A stretch of DNA of 64,000 nt from Delphinapterus leucas. Lineage: Eukaryota; Chordata; Mammalia; Artiodactyla; Monodontidae. Each line of letters starts with the position of its first letter. Positions within the stretch are counted from its first letter, which is position 1. The translations under genes were made by a program, and so were the position numbers. The stretch spans positions 3,032,402-3,096,401 of the forward strand of contig NW_022098037.1 of NCBI RefSeq assembly GCF_002288925.2, read 5' to 3'. Below the pieces are notes generated by a model. That model was not told the origin of the DNA. It worked only from the letters and a program-made list of their open reading frames with translations, and searched no databases. Positions 33,485 to 44,215 of the stretch are shown here, piece after piece.

Positions 33485-35220
33485 AGGTCTCCCTCACAGC
33501 CCCTGTGCAGGGACACACAGCAGTTGCTAAATCAAGGCCTTGGAGAGAGCATTGCCAGAGCTTTGACCGTACGTATCAGCCCAAAGGAACGTCTGTACTG
33601 AGCTCGGGAGTCAAATGAAGGGGAGAAATTGCTGAGAAGAGTCAATGGGGGTAGCCAGTCAGTAATACGGGGCTCTATCAAGACTTGTTTCTTCAACTTC
33701 CTTTGGCTAACCTAGAATGTTCTGAAATGTTTTATGAGTTATAATTGCCAGACAGTGGCTCACCACTAGAGACAGTTAATAAGCTTCCTGCTATTTGCTG
33801 CTAATTGCGAACTAATAACTCCCCCACCCCCATACTTTCTGGTCGTAATCAATTTCTGTTTGTGGAGTCTAGCTTGTCTGTAGGTTGCCTATGTGACTGA
33901 CACCCCAGAGGTTGGCCCTAAAGAATCAGATTTCAATATGGCAGCTGCCTTTTGGCCTAGGTACTGGGAGCACGTCAGCAGCTGAGATGCAAGATAAGAG
34001 ACGGAAAGCTTGGCTTTGCTGCTCTGGAGGTACAGGCAAGCCTCTCTTTTACGAGGACTTTTACCAGGACTTAGTTTGTTTGTTAGTTTGTTTGTTTGGA
34101 AAGCCACAGATCATTCTCTCACACGCATCAGGAAAGTGGGACAATTTCCCTATACTTGTGAGTGATTTCTTCTTAAAATAGTAAAAAAAGAATGGAACTC
34201 AAAAGGCATCATGTTTTGGTTATGGAAAGGTGTTCTTGTAGACAGAAGTATCTGGATCCTCGCTTTGAATGGCTGGAATGATGAGGCTGACTTCACGTCC
34301 TGCAACCTGCCTGGCCACAGTCTTGGGCACAAAGACCCAGCTGGGGATCTTCGGTTCGGTCAGGAGGTGGCATCTGCTTGAAAGGGGGAGCTCACATTGG
34401 GGGTCTCTCATTTGGAGAGGTTTGGCCTTGAACCTGGGTGCTATGGGATGCAGACTTCCTGACTAAACCCGTGCTCCCATCAAGGAGTTTCCTGGGTCCC
34501 AACCTCAAATGGACCTCCCCCCCCCCCCTCCGCCAGAACCTTGGGTGTGGCTGCCTCAGAACACAGCAAACAAGCCTTGAGGACCACAGCCAGATTCCAT
34601 TTCACCTGAAGAAGCAGCTGCCCCCTACAGAAGGCTCTGGCTGTATGTAGATTCTGTTTCCACCCAAGCGGTACCTAATCTGGGAGATGGTGATCTTTGC
34701 CAAGTTCCCTCCTTGGCTTCTTAACAGTCTTGACCACAGTGGAGTTGCAGCGGGCTGGTGCCAGACCCGATCCCAGTTCAATTTGATACAGCAAATATCT
34801 ATAGACACTAGAAAGGCCCGGCAGCGTGCTAGGCCCAGAGGGGAATCAGACTTGGTTTGTATTCTCCAAAATCTCTTTAAGTACATGATATAAATAAATG
34901 GCATTGGAGAGAAAAAACAGAGAGAGCTTGTAGTACAAACTGCTTCTCGCTGTGTTTTCCATGCTTTTACTCCATCAGGTTTCATTTGCTTCCTCTTTCA
35001 TGAAGTCACTTTCTCATGTTCGGTTCTCAGAACAGCAGCAACAACAGCTAAGCCATGTTTCTTTAGCGTCTTCTTGACAATTACTGTGCTTCACTCTGAA
35101 CTAATAACCTACCTTTTGCAAGAAGCTGTTCCTGGAGGCTCATGATCACACTCTTGCAGTGCCTTGCACATAATCGGTGTGCCTAAGACGCTTATATACA
35201 TATAAGCGTCCTTCCTCAAT
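33485..35220. other. Unassigned sequence
   Basis: No gene recognised. A C12 homopolymer lies at 34517-34528 and (GTTT)n-like sequence near 34076-34098. A faint L2-like 3' end occurs around 35085-35180 (AGTGCCTTGCACATAATCGG). Moderately GC-rich unique sequence fills 34260-34760. Confidence 0.4.
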
Positions 35221-35224
35221 GTGT

Positions 35225-35485
35225 CAAGGAAGGATAGCCAAGTGGTTCAGTGTGTGTCCTTTTATCAGGATGCCTGAGTTGGAAGTGTGGCCCTGCCACT
35301 TACTTGCAGTGACACTAGGGGCAGATGTCTTTACCTCTCAGAGTTTCTCAATGTCTTTGTCTGTCAAATTAGGATAGCAATAGCAATAACGATACCTAAA
35401 CTGAAGGTTGTTATCAGGTTTAAGCTGTAAGCTCAGCAGGTAGGGCATGTTAGGCACTTAATAAATATTATTATTACTGTTATGA
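35225..35485 (+). repeat. MIR SINE, nearly full length
   Basis: GCCAAGTGGTTCAGTGTGTG, AAGTGTGGCCCTGCCACTTA, GTTTCTCAATGTCTTTGTCT and TAGGCACTTAATAAATATTA follow the MIR order from head to 3' end. Confidence 0.8.
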
Positions 35486-35489
35486 TTTT

Positions 35490-35650
35490 TTTCTTTGCCA
35501 AGCATTCTACAAAGTGCTTTATCTGCATTCTTTTCACGGAATGTTCATAGTGTACACTTTGAAACAGGTATTAACATATATATATTTATTTCCCAAAGCA
35601 AAATCAAGACTCAGAGAGATAATAAACTTATCCAAGGCCAGAGAAGGGAC
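35490..35650 (+). repeat. MIR-type SINE fragment
   Basis: GCATTCTACAAAGTGCTTTA, AAACAGGTATTAACATATAT and CTCAGAGAGATAATAAACTT follow the MIR3-like order 'ctctgcaaagcactttacatgcat ... aggtattattatcccc ... ctcagagaggttaagtaact'. It lies tail-to-head with the previous MIR. Confidence 0.65.
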
Positions 35651-35699
35651 TGACTCAGAGATCTATTCTCTCAACCCTCAGCAACCACAGAAGTCACCT

Positions 35700-36730
35700 T
35701 CTGTGCTGTGAGAAAAGAAAGGCTCTTTATGACCTTAAAAAAAATTTTTTTTAAAACACTCTGTAAAGTTTGTGGGAGGCTTATTATTCCAGAATGGGCA
35801 AAGGTTATTCTACACAACTCCATTGGTCGGTAAGTCTGGCGGTCCTTGAAGCAGGATAATTCAGTTCAGGGCTAAGTTTTCTCCGCAATCTCCTTGCAGA
35901 ATACTACTGTTATTTCCCATCAAATAGAACACACGGGAACTCGTTTCCTTTGTTACTGGAACCTTTCCTTTCTCAGGCCACTCGTTATACTGAGAACGTG
36001 CAGCCAGGTTATAACTTAGCATCTCTTCAGCAGTCTCGGTGTCCCATCCCAATTTGGGTCTTCATGAAAGAAAACTAAAATACAAACTGTCTCTGATCAG
36101 CTCCCTACCAATCAACATCCTGGACAGAGCCAAGTGTGCACTCGCTCACTGTGCCTCAAGGGACCAAGAGTGTCTTTGGCAGGGTGGAGGGGGCTCGAGG
36201 TCCTAAGCAATAATATTTCTACAGCACTCAAATCTGGAATTTGGTCCCTCCTGGTCTGTATGACCTTGGGCTTTTCTGCAATTGCTTCTTTTCTTATAAA
36301 GCAGATTCCAAAAAGGCCCAGCTCCAAGTGGGTCTCCTAGTGATGACGGTGGCAGCTCCCAGCAGCAAGGTCTTCCAAGAGCTACTCCTTGTTCATGAAC
36401 CTACTGTGCATGACACCATGCCTGCCCCTGGGGAGCTCTCCTTTAGTGTGGGACTCCTGGCAGCAGCACCTTTCAGCGATGGCAGCTGCCGGTTTCCTGT
36501 ACTAGAGGCCGTGGACCATCCTCCCTGCACTGACCTCCATACCTCTCAGGTTCTATGGGATCTTAGAGCCCACACTGAGCATCATCTCTGGAGGCAGCTT
36601 CCAGCTGGGCCTGTGCAGAGCCCTCCACTGACAGCGGTGAGAAACAAGCTTTTAAAGAACATCACCTCAGCCTTCAGAACTGCTTCAGGAGTAACCATCG
36701 CTACTGCTAATGATAATAAATTAATATTAA
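35700..36730. other. Unassigned sequence
   Basis: The longest featureless open frame in the window (188 codons, 36241-36807, forward) spans this stretch. Its last third is MIR sequence and the rest shows no domain or homology that I recognise, so I do not call it a gene. Confidence 0.4.
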
Positions 36731-36734
36731 CAAC

Positions 36735-36955
36735 AGCTACCATTTTCACACACTTCCTGCATGCAGGAACTATATTAATATATTTTATCTTCATCACAAT
36801 TTTATGAGGTAAATGCCCCAATACCCATTTAAGACATGAGGAAATTGAGGACCAGAGAAGCTAAAGGACCTTACTCAAGGTTACTGGTTGGTAGGTGGCA
36901 GAGCCAGCATTTGAACTCAAATTTGTCTGACTTAAAAGCTCTTGCTTTTATCCTC
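36735..36955 (+). repeat. MIR-type SINE
   Basis: CAACAGCTACCATTTTCACA, CTTCATCACAATTTTATGAG, TGAGGAAATTGAGGACCAGA, TTGGTAGGTGGCAGAGCCAG and ATTTGAACTCAAATTTGTCT follow the 3' MIR block in order. Confidence 0.8.
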
Positions 36956-37595
36956 AAATTTCCATTTGTCAAGTGATAGGCCGTTCTGAGAGCCCTGGAC
37001 ACGTTGCCTCACATAAAGAACGCGCGGACAGTGGGTGCTGCACCAGCCATCCATCCTTCTGAGATGGCCCAGGGATCCACCTAGCTCAGGCTGAGCCCTC
37101 AGGATTCTGGGGAGGCTTCCCTACCACCTGGAAGTGGCTGTCAGGACACTGGACACAGCTTAAATTCATCACCTCTCTATCCTCTTTGCCAACACCTCTC
37201 CCTCCCACCTCTACAAAGCAAATCCCTAAGACATGCAAAATTCCCAATTTTGGCTAACCTACTTTCCCTGAAAACCGGTGGCAATGAATGCGTCTTACAT
37301 GAAATAAACTGATTTGTGGGTCTCCCAGGAAGCAAGCTGAACTCAAATCTGATAACTAGCATGCAGCTCCAACTTTGATTATCCATGAGTGGAGTACCCA
37401 CGGTAAATGTTTAATCCCACATGAAGTAACATATGCCAAAGGGCTTTGAAAAGTATAAAATATTCTGCAGATGTCAAATATGATTATGCTTGTCAATGCC
37501 ACACTCACCCTCCCAGCGGGTATGTGCTGAGGGAATATATGTGACGTCAGGGCTAGTGGGAGCCAAGTATATTGAGAACATAGAGACTCTGATGG
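36956..37595. other. Unassigned sequence
   Basis: No gene or repeat recognised. GC content is slightly higher around 37000-37140. Confidence 0.4.
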
Positions 37596-37599
37596 GGAG

Positions 37600-37765
37600 G
37601 CCCAGTGATGTCAGGGTAAGAGCCCTCATATAGCAGTCAGGAAACCTGGATCTGAACCCTGACCCTGCTGTTAACAAGCTGGGGAAGCTTTGACAAGTCA
37701 CTGGCCTTCTCTGATCTTCAATTCAATAATAATTCAATAACAGTAGTAATGACATACATAAAACA
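37600..37765 (+). repeat. MIR SINE
   Basis: TCAGGAAACCTGGATCTGAA, CTGACCCTGCTGTTAACAAG and GACAAGTCACTGGCCTTCTC are the middle MIR blocks in order. Confidence 0.75.
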
Positions 37766-37769
37766 ACAA

Positions 37770-37990
37770 TTGCAACTATTATCAATGGATGTATACTCAC
37801 CCCAAGCCATGTGCTTGTCTAAGAGCTTTGCATACAATAGTTCATTTAATTCTCACAGCAGTCCTCTGTACTGTTAACATCCCATTTTACAGATGCATAA
37901 ATAGAGGCTCAGAGATATGAAATGACTTAAACTGGCTTCATATCAAGCAAGTAAGGAAGCCTGTATTTGGATCTAAGCCAAATTCTTTTT
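37770..37990 (+). repeat. MIR-type SINE
   Basis: AAGAGCTTTGCATACAATAG, CATTTAATTCTCACAGCAGT, CATCCCATTTTACAGATGCA and GAGGCTCAGAGATATGAAAT are MIR blocks in order. It directly follows another MIR, as at 35.2-35.7 kb. Confidence 0.8.
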
Positions 37991-38284
37991 TGCTATTCAT
38001 TGCAAAATCAAGTGACTGGTGGGTTATTTGTGCTCTATCTCTAGTTCACTTGTAGAAAATTAGCTATGGTTAGGTTTAGAATTTGTTAAAATCCCAGAGG
38101 GAACAAATAGACTCCTAATAAGTGAAGCAGGCACATGATTGATTATGACATTTTCCTAATACATGAGCTATGCCTGCTCTCTCTTCGGAAAATGCCTTTT
38201 TCAGACTGAGGGCATTGCTCCCAGAAGAGGCTACCTTGGGAGAAAATGGAATACTATACTTAACTCCTCATGTTTCAACTATCA

Positions 38285-38455
38285 ATTGAGCCTTCTCTCT
38301 TGCTGCTTCTAGACTGTGAATTTTTTTATGGAAAGTGCTGGAACTCATCTACATCCCCAGCACCTATCACAGTGCTTGTCACACAGTAGATCAACATTCA
38401 ATGGCAGATTGAATAGATGTGTTTGCAGGATGAATGAATGTATAAATGAATGAAT
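38285..38455 (+). repeat. L2 LINE 3' end
   Basis: TTCTAGACTGTGAATTTTTT, CATCCCCAGCACCTATCACA, GTGCTTGTCACACAGTAGAT and TGAATGAATGTATAAATGAA form the L2 terminus, ending in the typical (TGAA)n. Confidence 0.75.
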
Positions 38456-38858
38456 GTCTGGCTCTTTGCCCTTGTGATTCTTTGTCCTTTTCTAGTAGAG
38501 CTAATTGACTTCCTGGTAGAGCTAAATGACTAATCTTGTCCTCTGTCCCTTGGAGTCAAAGAAACCTAGTTCAGCAGCTCAGGTATTGAGTCAACCTTGG
38601 AGCTCATGTTTCTCTGCTGTTGTAGGTCTCTGTCTGACTTCTTATGAAAAGGTAGTGGACATTTGTTGTTCATGAGTACCCAGAACCCAGTTCACCTTCT
38701 TTCAGAAACACCTGATCCCTCCTTTCATTTCATGTGACTCCTATTGGGAGGACACTCTTCTCTTCCCTCCATTCCTTCCCTAGGAGTGAACCCAGGGTCC
38801 AGATATGAACAATCAGGGTACCCCATCCTCTGGCCAGAGTAATTGCTTGCTTCATAAA
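38456..38858. other. Unassigned sequence
   Basis: A small imperfect tandem duplication is present: TAGTAGAGCTAATTGACT followed by a diverged repeat GGTAGAGCTAAATGACT (38494-38532). Otherwise the sequence looks like an old, unresolved repeat, possibly continued after the SINE at 39101. Confidence 0.35.
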
Positions 38859-38870
38859 AAAGCACATCAC

Positions 38871-39058
38871 AGGCTTCCCTGGTGGCGCAGTGGTTGAGAG
38901 TCCACCTGCCGATTCAGGGGACACGGGTTCGTGCCCCGGCCCGGGAAGACCCCACATGCCGCGGAGCGGCTGGGCCCGTGAGCCATGGCCGCTGAGCCTG
39001 CGCGTCCGGAGCCTGTGCTCCGCAACGGGAGAGGCCACAACAGTGAGAGGCCCGCGTA

Positions 39059-39088
<30 letters not shown>
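38871..39088 (+). mobile_element. CHR-type tRNA SINE (copy 5) with a CA-repeat tail
   Basis: Full-length GC-rich copy with A box TGGCGCAGTGG and B box GGTTCGTGCCC. Its body ends GCGTACCAC. Instead of poly-A, the tail is an uninterrupted (AC)n of about 15 units (39060-39088). The flanks AAAGCACATCAC (38859-38870) and AAAGCACATGAC (39089-39100) are 12-bp duplications with one mismatch. Because the duplication lies immediately outside the CA repeat, the CA array belongs to the inserted element. Confidence 0.95.
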
Positions 39089-39091
<3 letters not shown>

Positions 39092-39100
39092 GCACATGAC

Positions 39101-39660
39101 TCACACTGCCCCAGTGAATCATAGGACTTTTGTTGAGCCAATAAGGAAAAAGCAGCCCTTTTCCACTAGGGACACTAGACCAGTTCAATGCAAGCCTATA
39201 GCTGCTTGTGGCCACCTTGCTGCTGCAAGAGAATAGCCTGTGTGACAGTGAAGCCAAATTAGGAAGAGTTGTGTTAAGAGCTGAAGAGAGATGTATTCTT
39301 GACAACACAATGTACATACTATTTACGGATTTATCCATGTTTGGAACCAAGTCTGCTAGGGGACTTTTAATTATGTAATCCAATAAACCCAGCCTCCTCT
39401 TGTGTGTGTGGGAGATCTGACCACCAGCCTGAACTGCTATATACTATTGTTGTTGAGTACTATGCTTTAAGGACCTAACCTAACTTGTTCCCACTGCAGG
39501 ATACAGCCAGCTCTTCTGACCAGTGTCTGCCCCATGCTGGTGGTTGTATGTAGTCTCTAAGTCCCTGTTCTTTAAGTGTGGGACTGTTCCGTCACTAACA
39601 GAGTCCTCAAGTTGCTGTTGTGACATATGTTAGTGGAGAAAACTGGTGGTTTTCAGTTAA
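39101..39660. other. Unassigned; possible old LTR remnant
   Basis: AGTGAAGCCAAATTAGGAAG and AATCCAATAAACCCAGCCTC (an AATAAA poly-A-like signal at 39382) give the texture of a degraded LTR that may begin before the SINE, near 38600. I cannot match it to a family. Confidence 0.25.
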
Positions 39661-39664
39661 AGAT

Positions 39665-39905
39665 AGAGTAGCATGGCTTAATAAGTAAGAGCCTTCAATC
39701 TCAGGTAAACAGGGTCCAAATTCCACTTTGACTATTCAGAAGCTATATAAGCTTAGAAAGTTGCTTTATCTCCATGAAACTAAGCTCTCTTGACTATGAA
39801 ATGGGGATAAAAATGTCCCCACTGCAAAGAATTAGATAAGTTATGTAAAGTGCCAAGAGCTTGGCAATACATAGTAAATGCTCCATAAAAGGTATCTATT
39901 GCATT
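39665..39905 (+). repeat. MIR SINE, nearly full length
   Basis: GAGTAGCATGGCTTAATAAG, CAGGGTCCAAATTCCACTTT, TTGACTATGAAATGGGGATA and AGCTTGGCAATACATAGTAA, followed by TGCTCCATAAAAGGTA, cover the MIR from head to 3' end. Confidence 0.8.
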
Positions 39906-40153
39906 CGTTTTTTTATAAGCCTTAAAGGTAATCTACCAAAAAAATCCTCTTTGGTCCCCCTTAAAGCTGTATACTGACTATTTTATGAAAAACAGATATG
40001 CTTGTACTTGGAAATAAAAAACTATCTTAAGGAATGACCACTATAACAGATTGTGTGATTCTGAAATCTTCAGACACTGGAGGTAGGTGGTTAGGCATAT
40101 AGAGTTGTGTAATGTGAACTTTGGAAGGAAAACAAAAGACCCTGAGGATTGGC

Positions 40154-40176
40154 TTTTTTTTTTTTTTTTTTTTTTT
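40154..40176. repeat. T23 homopolymer
   Basis: Uninterrupted run of 23 T, 40 bp upstream of the T run that starts the reverse L1. It may be the outer poly-A of a transduced segment (see findings). Confidence 0.95.
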
Positions 40177-40216
40177 AGTTTTAAAAAGTTTCTGAAGATG
40201 TTTCCTTACCTCTCTC

Positions 40217-40460
40217 TTTTTTTTTTTAACATCTTTATAGGAGTATACTTGCTTTACAATGGTGTATTTGTTTCTGCTGTCTAACAAAGTGAATCAGCTA
40301 TACATATACATATATCCCCCTATCCCCTCCCTCTTGCGTCTCCCTCCCACCCTCCCTATCCCACCCCTCTAGGTGGTCACACAGCACCGAGCTGATCTCC
40401 CTGTGCTATGCGGCTGCTTCCCACTAGCTATCTATTTCACATTGGGTAATATATATATGT
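40217..40460 (-). mobile_element. 5'-truncated L1 (reverse)
   Basis: Same L1 3' end as at 29.4 kb: AACATCTTTATAGGAGTATA, GCTTTACAATGGTGTATTTG, TAACAAAGTGAATCAGCTAT, CCTCCCTCTTGCGTCTCCCT and GAGCTGATCTCCCTGTGCTA. It ends near GGGTAATATATATATG. Very similar to the 29.4-kb copy over most of its length, so the two are from related source elements. Confidence 0.88.
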
Positions 40461-40472
40461 GGGTTGGTTTTT

Positions 40473-40934
40473 TTTAATTGACAGCTCTTGGGCAGAACAA
40501 TAAAGATATAATTTATAGGGCACCAAATAATTTACATGAACACAAGAAGTATGGAAAGCCATTTTAGATTTCATTAAAAAGGATTAGAGAAATATGGGTA
40601 GGACTTCTTGATATGAAACCAGCTAAATCAAATATTACAAGTAAACAGTTATGTGGAGGGCTCTATTACAATAATTTATTTACATGTATGCGATACTGTG
40701 CTATGAAATTTTTAGAAGACAGGCATATAATGTAGAAGGAGGCAAAGATAGTCTGCGCAATTTTTTTGAATGGAAAAAATAAAGATACAACTTGGAGTGA
40801 AAAAGCAAAATAATTGTGGTAGAAAAGAAATAGTAAGGAAAACATAATTATATACTGAGAGAGCAGTATTTCTAAAGACACGAAGGTCCTTAGAGAACGG
40901 ATAAAGTACGGTTGGCAGCGACAGTAAAATGTAT
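40473..40934. other. Unassigned AT-rich sequence
   Basis: No gene or repeat recognised. Confidence 0.4.
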
Positions 40935-41477
40935 TGTCGGGGAGGGGAAATTTCCGCCTCTACCCTGCTTGAGTTCTTGTGGCTGAACTAATAATAAAAT
41001 TGACACAAGACAGATTAGCAGGAGAAAAAGAAACAAATTTAATTCCTGTGCACGGAGGTCTCATAGAAGTGGGATCTAAGAAGGGGTGAAAGCAGGCAGC
41101 TTTTATACTTTTTAGACAAAGAAACAATGAATTTGAGAGGAATTGGCAGGACAAAGAAACTTCAGCTTGGCTGCTTAATTAGTAAGGAATTTAAGCAAAG
41201 TTTGGGCTTGGGTAGTGAATTAGTAGAGAATAACAAGGTTTCTTTTATACTGTCTTCCCAGCTCTGAATTCCCTGTCTCTGGTGGTAAGGATGTCTTCCT
41301 ACCTCCGGGTACAGGGAGGCCTCGTTGCACTTGGGAGATTTGCTTCTTGCATTCAGGGAGACAGAGAGGAGGGTCCGAGTGTCCCTCTTGCACTGGCTGT
41401 TTCTTAAGTGACTTTTAGTTCAAAATGATCAGTATGACATTGGGGCATATTTTAGGGTGACCTGCCCTGGGCCCCCA
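40935..41477 (-). mobile_element. ERV1-like solo LTR (reverse), type B
   Basis: About 540 bp. On its own strand it starts TGGGGGCCCAGGGCAGG and has a TATA-like AGTATAAAAGCTGCC. It then carries GAGACCTCCGTGCACAGG, an AAT-rich poly-A region and CTGCTAATCTGTCTTGTG, and terminates CCCCTCCCCGACA. The TG...CA termini and the promoter/R-region arrangement are typical of gammaretrovirus-like LTRs. A second copy lies at 45281-45787 in the opposite orientation. No adjoining viral gene could be recognised. Confidence 0.7.
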
Positions 41478-41919
41478 TGTTAAAGGACTCGCTGCCCAAC
41501 AAGCATAGAAGCCAATACTATGGCACCGACCATTGAGAAAAGAAAGAACCTTATTGTGAGGTCTCAGAAATCCCGGTAAGGAGACAGGAGGCACAGCTCA
41601 AATCTGTCTCCCTGATCGGGGGTTCAGTTTTATGAATTAGGGGAAGAGGGCTGGAAGTGATGGCGGGGCAGGTTTTGATTAAATGAGCTTATTTACAAAA
41701 CAGAAATAGACCTGCAGACATAGACAACAAACTTATGGCTACCCTAGGGGAAGGGGGGAGGGGTAAATTAGGAGTTTGGGATTAACAAATACACACTGCT
41801 ATATGTACGAAAGATAAACAACAGGACTTACTGTACAGACCAGGGAACTCTACTCAATATTCTGTAATAACGTATAAGGGTAAAGAATCTGAAAAAGAAC
41901 ACATATATGTGTATATATG

Positions 41920-41954
<35 letters not shown>

Positions 41955-42470
41955 CTGAATCACTTTGCTGTACGCCTATAACTAACACAACATTGTAAAT
42001 CAACTATACTTAAATTAAAAAAAGAAAAAAGAACTTGGCTGTTTACGCTAAGTGTGGGAAAGGGGCTTCACCAGGTCTTCCTGGACAATGGATCCTTCAC
42101 TTCTGAAAGGGTCCTGGCCTTTAGATTCTTGTCCTGTCCCTGTCCCTTGGTTTCATGGGGGGAGAAATTTTGGTTCCAGGTGTTATTTAAGATCAAAATT
42201 TTCTTCTCTGCGTGTACTTCGGCTGCATGACTTGCGGTTTTATTCTGTTGTCTCTGAAAACCAACTCAGTATTTGTTAGGAACAGGATAGTGCCCACTTG
42301 GGGTTGGTTCTGCGGCTACATTTCTGTATACCATCCACAGAGTTCTTTCCCTGTCGATACATTGCGATTTTTGTTCACATCCCTTCTACAGCCCAGCATT
42401 TACTTACCCTAGGAAGCAATTAAATGTATTAATAAATTTTAACTAATGGGTCTAAATTCAGGCCTCATGC
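41478..42470 (-). mobile_element. Second LTR-like/ERV block (reverse), type A, split by an L1
   Basis: Directly abuts the type B LTR. On its own strand it ends CAGCGAGTCCTTTAACA, preceded by TATTGGCTTCTATGCTTG, ATTTCTGAGACCTCACAATA and GATCAGGGAGACAGATTTG, an ERV LTR-like 3' end. Sequence right of the L1 (42035-42470) probably continues it, but I cannot assign regions there. The left boundary is sharp, the right boundary is uncertain. Confidence 0.45.
41692..42022 (+). mobile_element. 5'-truncated L1 (forward) inside the ERV block
   Basis: About 330 bp of forward L1 3' end: AAACAGAAATAGACCTGCAG, TAGGAGTTTGGGATTAACAA, TACTGTACAGACCAGGGAAC, a (TA)n block at about 41925-41953, GAATCACTTTGCTGTACGCC, AACACAACATTGTAAATCAA and TTAAATTAAAAAAAG. 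It is opposite in orientation to the 29.4 and 40.2 kb copies. Confidence 0.88.
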
Positions 42471-42479
42471 TCTAACTCC

Positions 42480-43499
42480 ATCACTGACAAAAGTCTTCTT
42501 TCTAGTTTCTCAGAGTTGGCTCTTCCCCCCAAATTGATTGCCTTAGGAGGAAGAAGAATGAGAGGTGGGCACCCTCCTAAGAGCTCCCCTGATTAAGAGA
42601 TGAGGGCTCTGCAATTGAAACCAATTTCCTTTTTGAAATGAGGCTGAATCCCATCTCTGTTGTCCCTTTAAATGTCACATCTGCCCGCATCACTCCATAT
42701 GTTTTGCATAAGTCAGGGATGCTTTCCCACCTGAGCTGAGGAGGGACGGCGTCTTGGACACTGAGAATTCATCGTCTTTATAGATGCTGAATGTGCTCAG
42801 TGTTAGAAAGAAAAACCACAAAGCAAGGCCTTTACAGAAGGGTCTGTGAAATCCCCTAATCCCAGGAATTTAGTCCTAAGAATTATTTCGAATGCCATCC
42901 CAGGGCTCCTTTAGCGACATCAGAGAAGAGTGACTACTAACAGGTTGGTAAAAACCACTTGCTAATGGTTGAGTGGCTGCTGTGTGGTTATTATTTTCTT
43001 TTCACTCCTGGGTGTAAATGTCCATTGGGCATGCACATCCAATGCTGTCGATCCTGGTTGGAGATCAATCTAGATTATTGGATGGGAGGTCGAGCAGCAA
43101 TTCTGCCTCTTAGCCACCAGATGAATATTGCAGAATCCAGGCAATGCTCCGTGTCTAGTGTGTGTTGTTTCCATAGGAAAGTTACCCTTGAATCTTTTTC
43201 TACTCCCCCCTGAAACTTGTAATTGGTGTGTTGTGTTTAAATCATAGTCTAAGTTTTGTTTGCTGTTAACTCTCCCAGGATATCTATCTTGAACAGAAAT
43301 AGCAAGAATAGGAGGCGAGTGTTTTGCCTAGAGAATTAATCTAAGAACTCAAACAGCATCCTTTCCAGAGGCAAGAAAATTGATAGAAAATGATGGGTGG
43401 GACACAGCTTGCTGTCAGAGTAATCATCTTTAGTTGTAGGAAGGTGGGGGGCAGGTGAGAATGATCACCATCAAGTGAAACACGTACCACAGAGAATGC
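42480..43499. other. Unassigned sequence
   Basis: No gene or confident repeat. The sequence looks unique and grades into the CpG-retaining segment on its right. Confidence 0.4.
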
Positions 43500-44215
43500 A
43501 TTTCTGGGAGCACATTTTGATGGCAATGCCTCATCAAGCGGCCAAATCTCCCGGCAGCTCGGCGAGCATCATTCTGCAAATGGCCATCGCGGCCTGGATT
43601 TCATCACTTCACATTTGCACCTTTCAGCTTTTAAGGGCCATTAGAACCTAAACACTGCCCCATCAAAGCTCGATCTGAAAAGAGTTGTTGCTGGCAGCCG
43701 GATAGCCCATGGAATCTCGGCCTTCGACAGTTCTTAATAGGTAAATACCTTTGCTTATGAGAGAGAATGATGATCTGGAAAGGCTGATGCTTGAAAACTC
43801 TGACGGTGTCCACGAGCAATTGGAAATTTGACACTGATGCCCATCACGCTCTTATGCTCGTGTCCCTGCCCCGTGGGGTGGGCTGGAATATCAGAGACCT
43901 CGCCTTTTGAAAATTTTGCCTAATGTGAGACATTAAAATTAAAGGTGGTGTTTACTGTTCAGTTATTACACAGATATTCCCAGATTTACAGTGAGATATT
44001 ATTTCTCTTGAAATGCTTCCTGTCCTTGCCAGTTACTGAATGCAATCAGATAGCTTTGCGTGGGCTGGCATACCAATTAGAGGCCTTGTCTGGGTTACGT
44101 GTGATGTCTTCCCTCCTAAACTCGACAGCACGTCTGCACGTAAACAGATACAGAGAGCAGAAAGCTCAATTCCCAGAAAAACCTAGAAACTATTTCTGTT
44201 CTTAAAATTACACGT
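43500..44215. promoter_or_regulatory. Candidate conserved noncoding/regulatory segment with retained CpGs
   Basis: Repeat-free stretch in which I count about 16 CpGs between 43535 and 43900, far above the rest of the non-SINE window. Blocks include AAGCGGCCAAATCTCCCGGC, GGCCATCGCGGCCTGGATTT, AGCCGGATAGCCCATGGAAT and TTACACAGATATTCCCAGAT. GC content is only moderate, so it is not a classical CpG island. CpG retention in unique sequence fits constraint or hypomethylation, as in distal enhancers. This is inference only; no coding frame is convincing. Confidence 0.3.

Noticed and set aside
36241..36807. 188-codon forward open frame
   Set aside because: The last third is MIR sequence. The rest has no domain, no homologue that I recognise and no splice or promoter context; such a length can occur by chance in 64 kb.
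38730..39383. 217-codon reverse open frame
   Set aside because: Its centre is the antisense translation of the CHR SINE and its CA tail. Similar peptides recur at every SINE copy, so it is not a gene.
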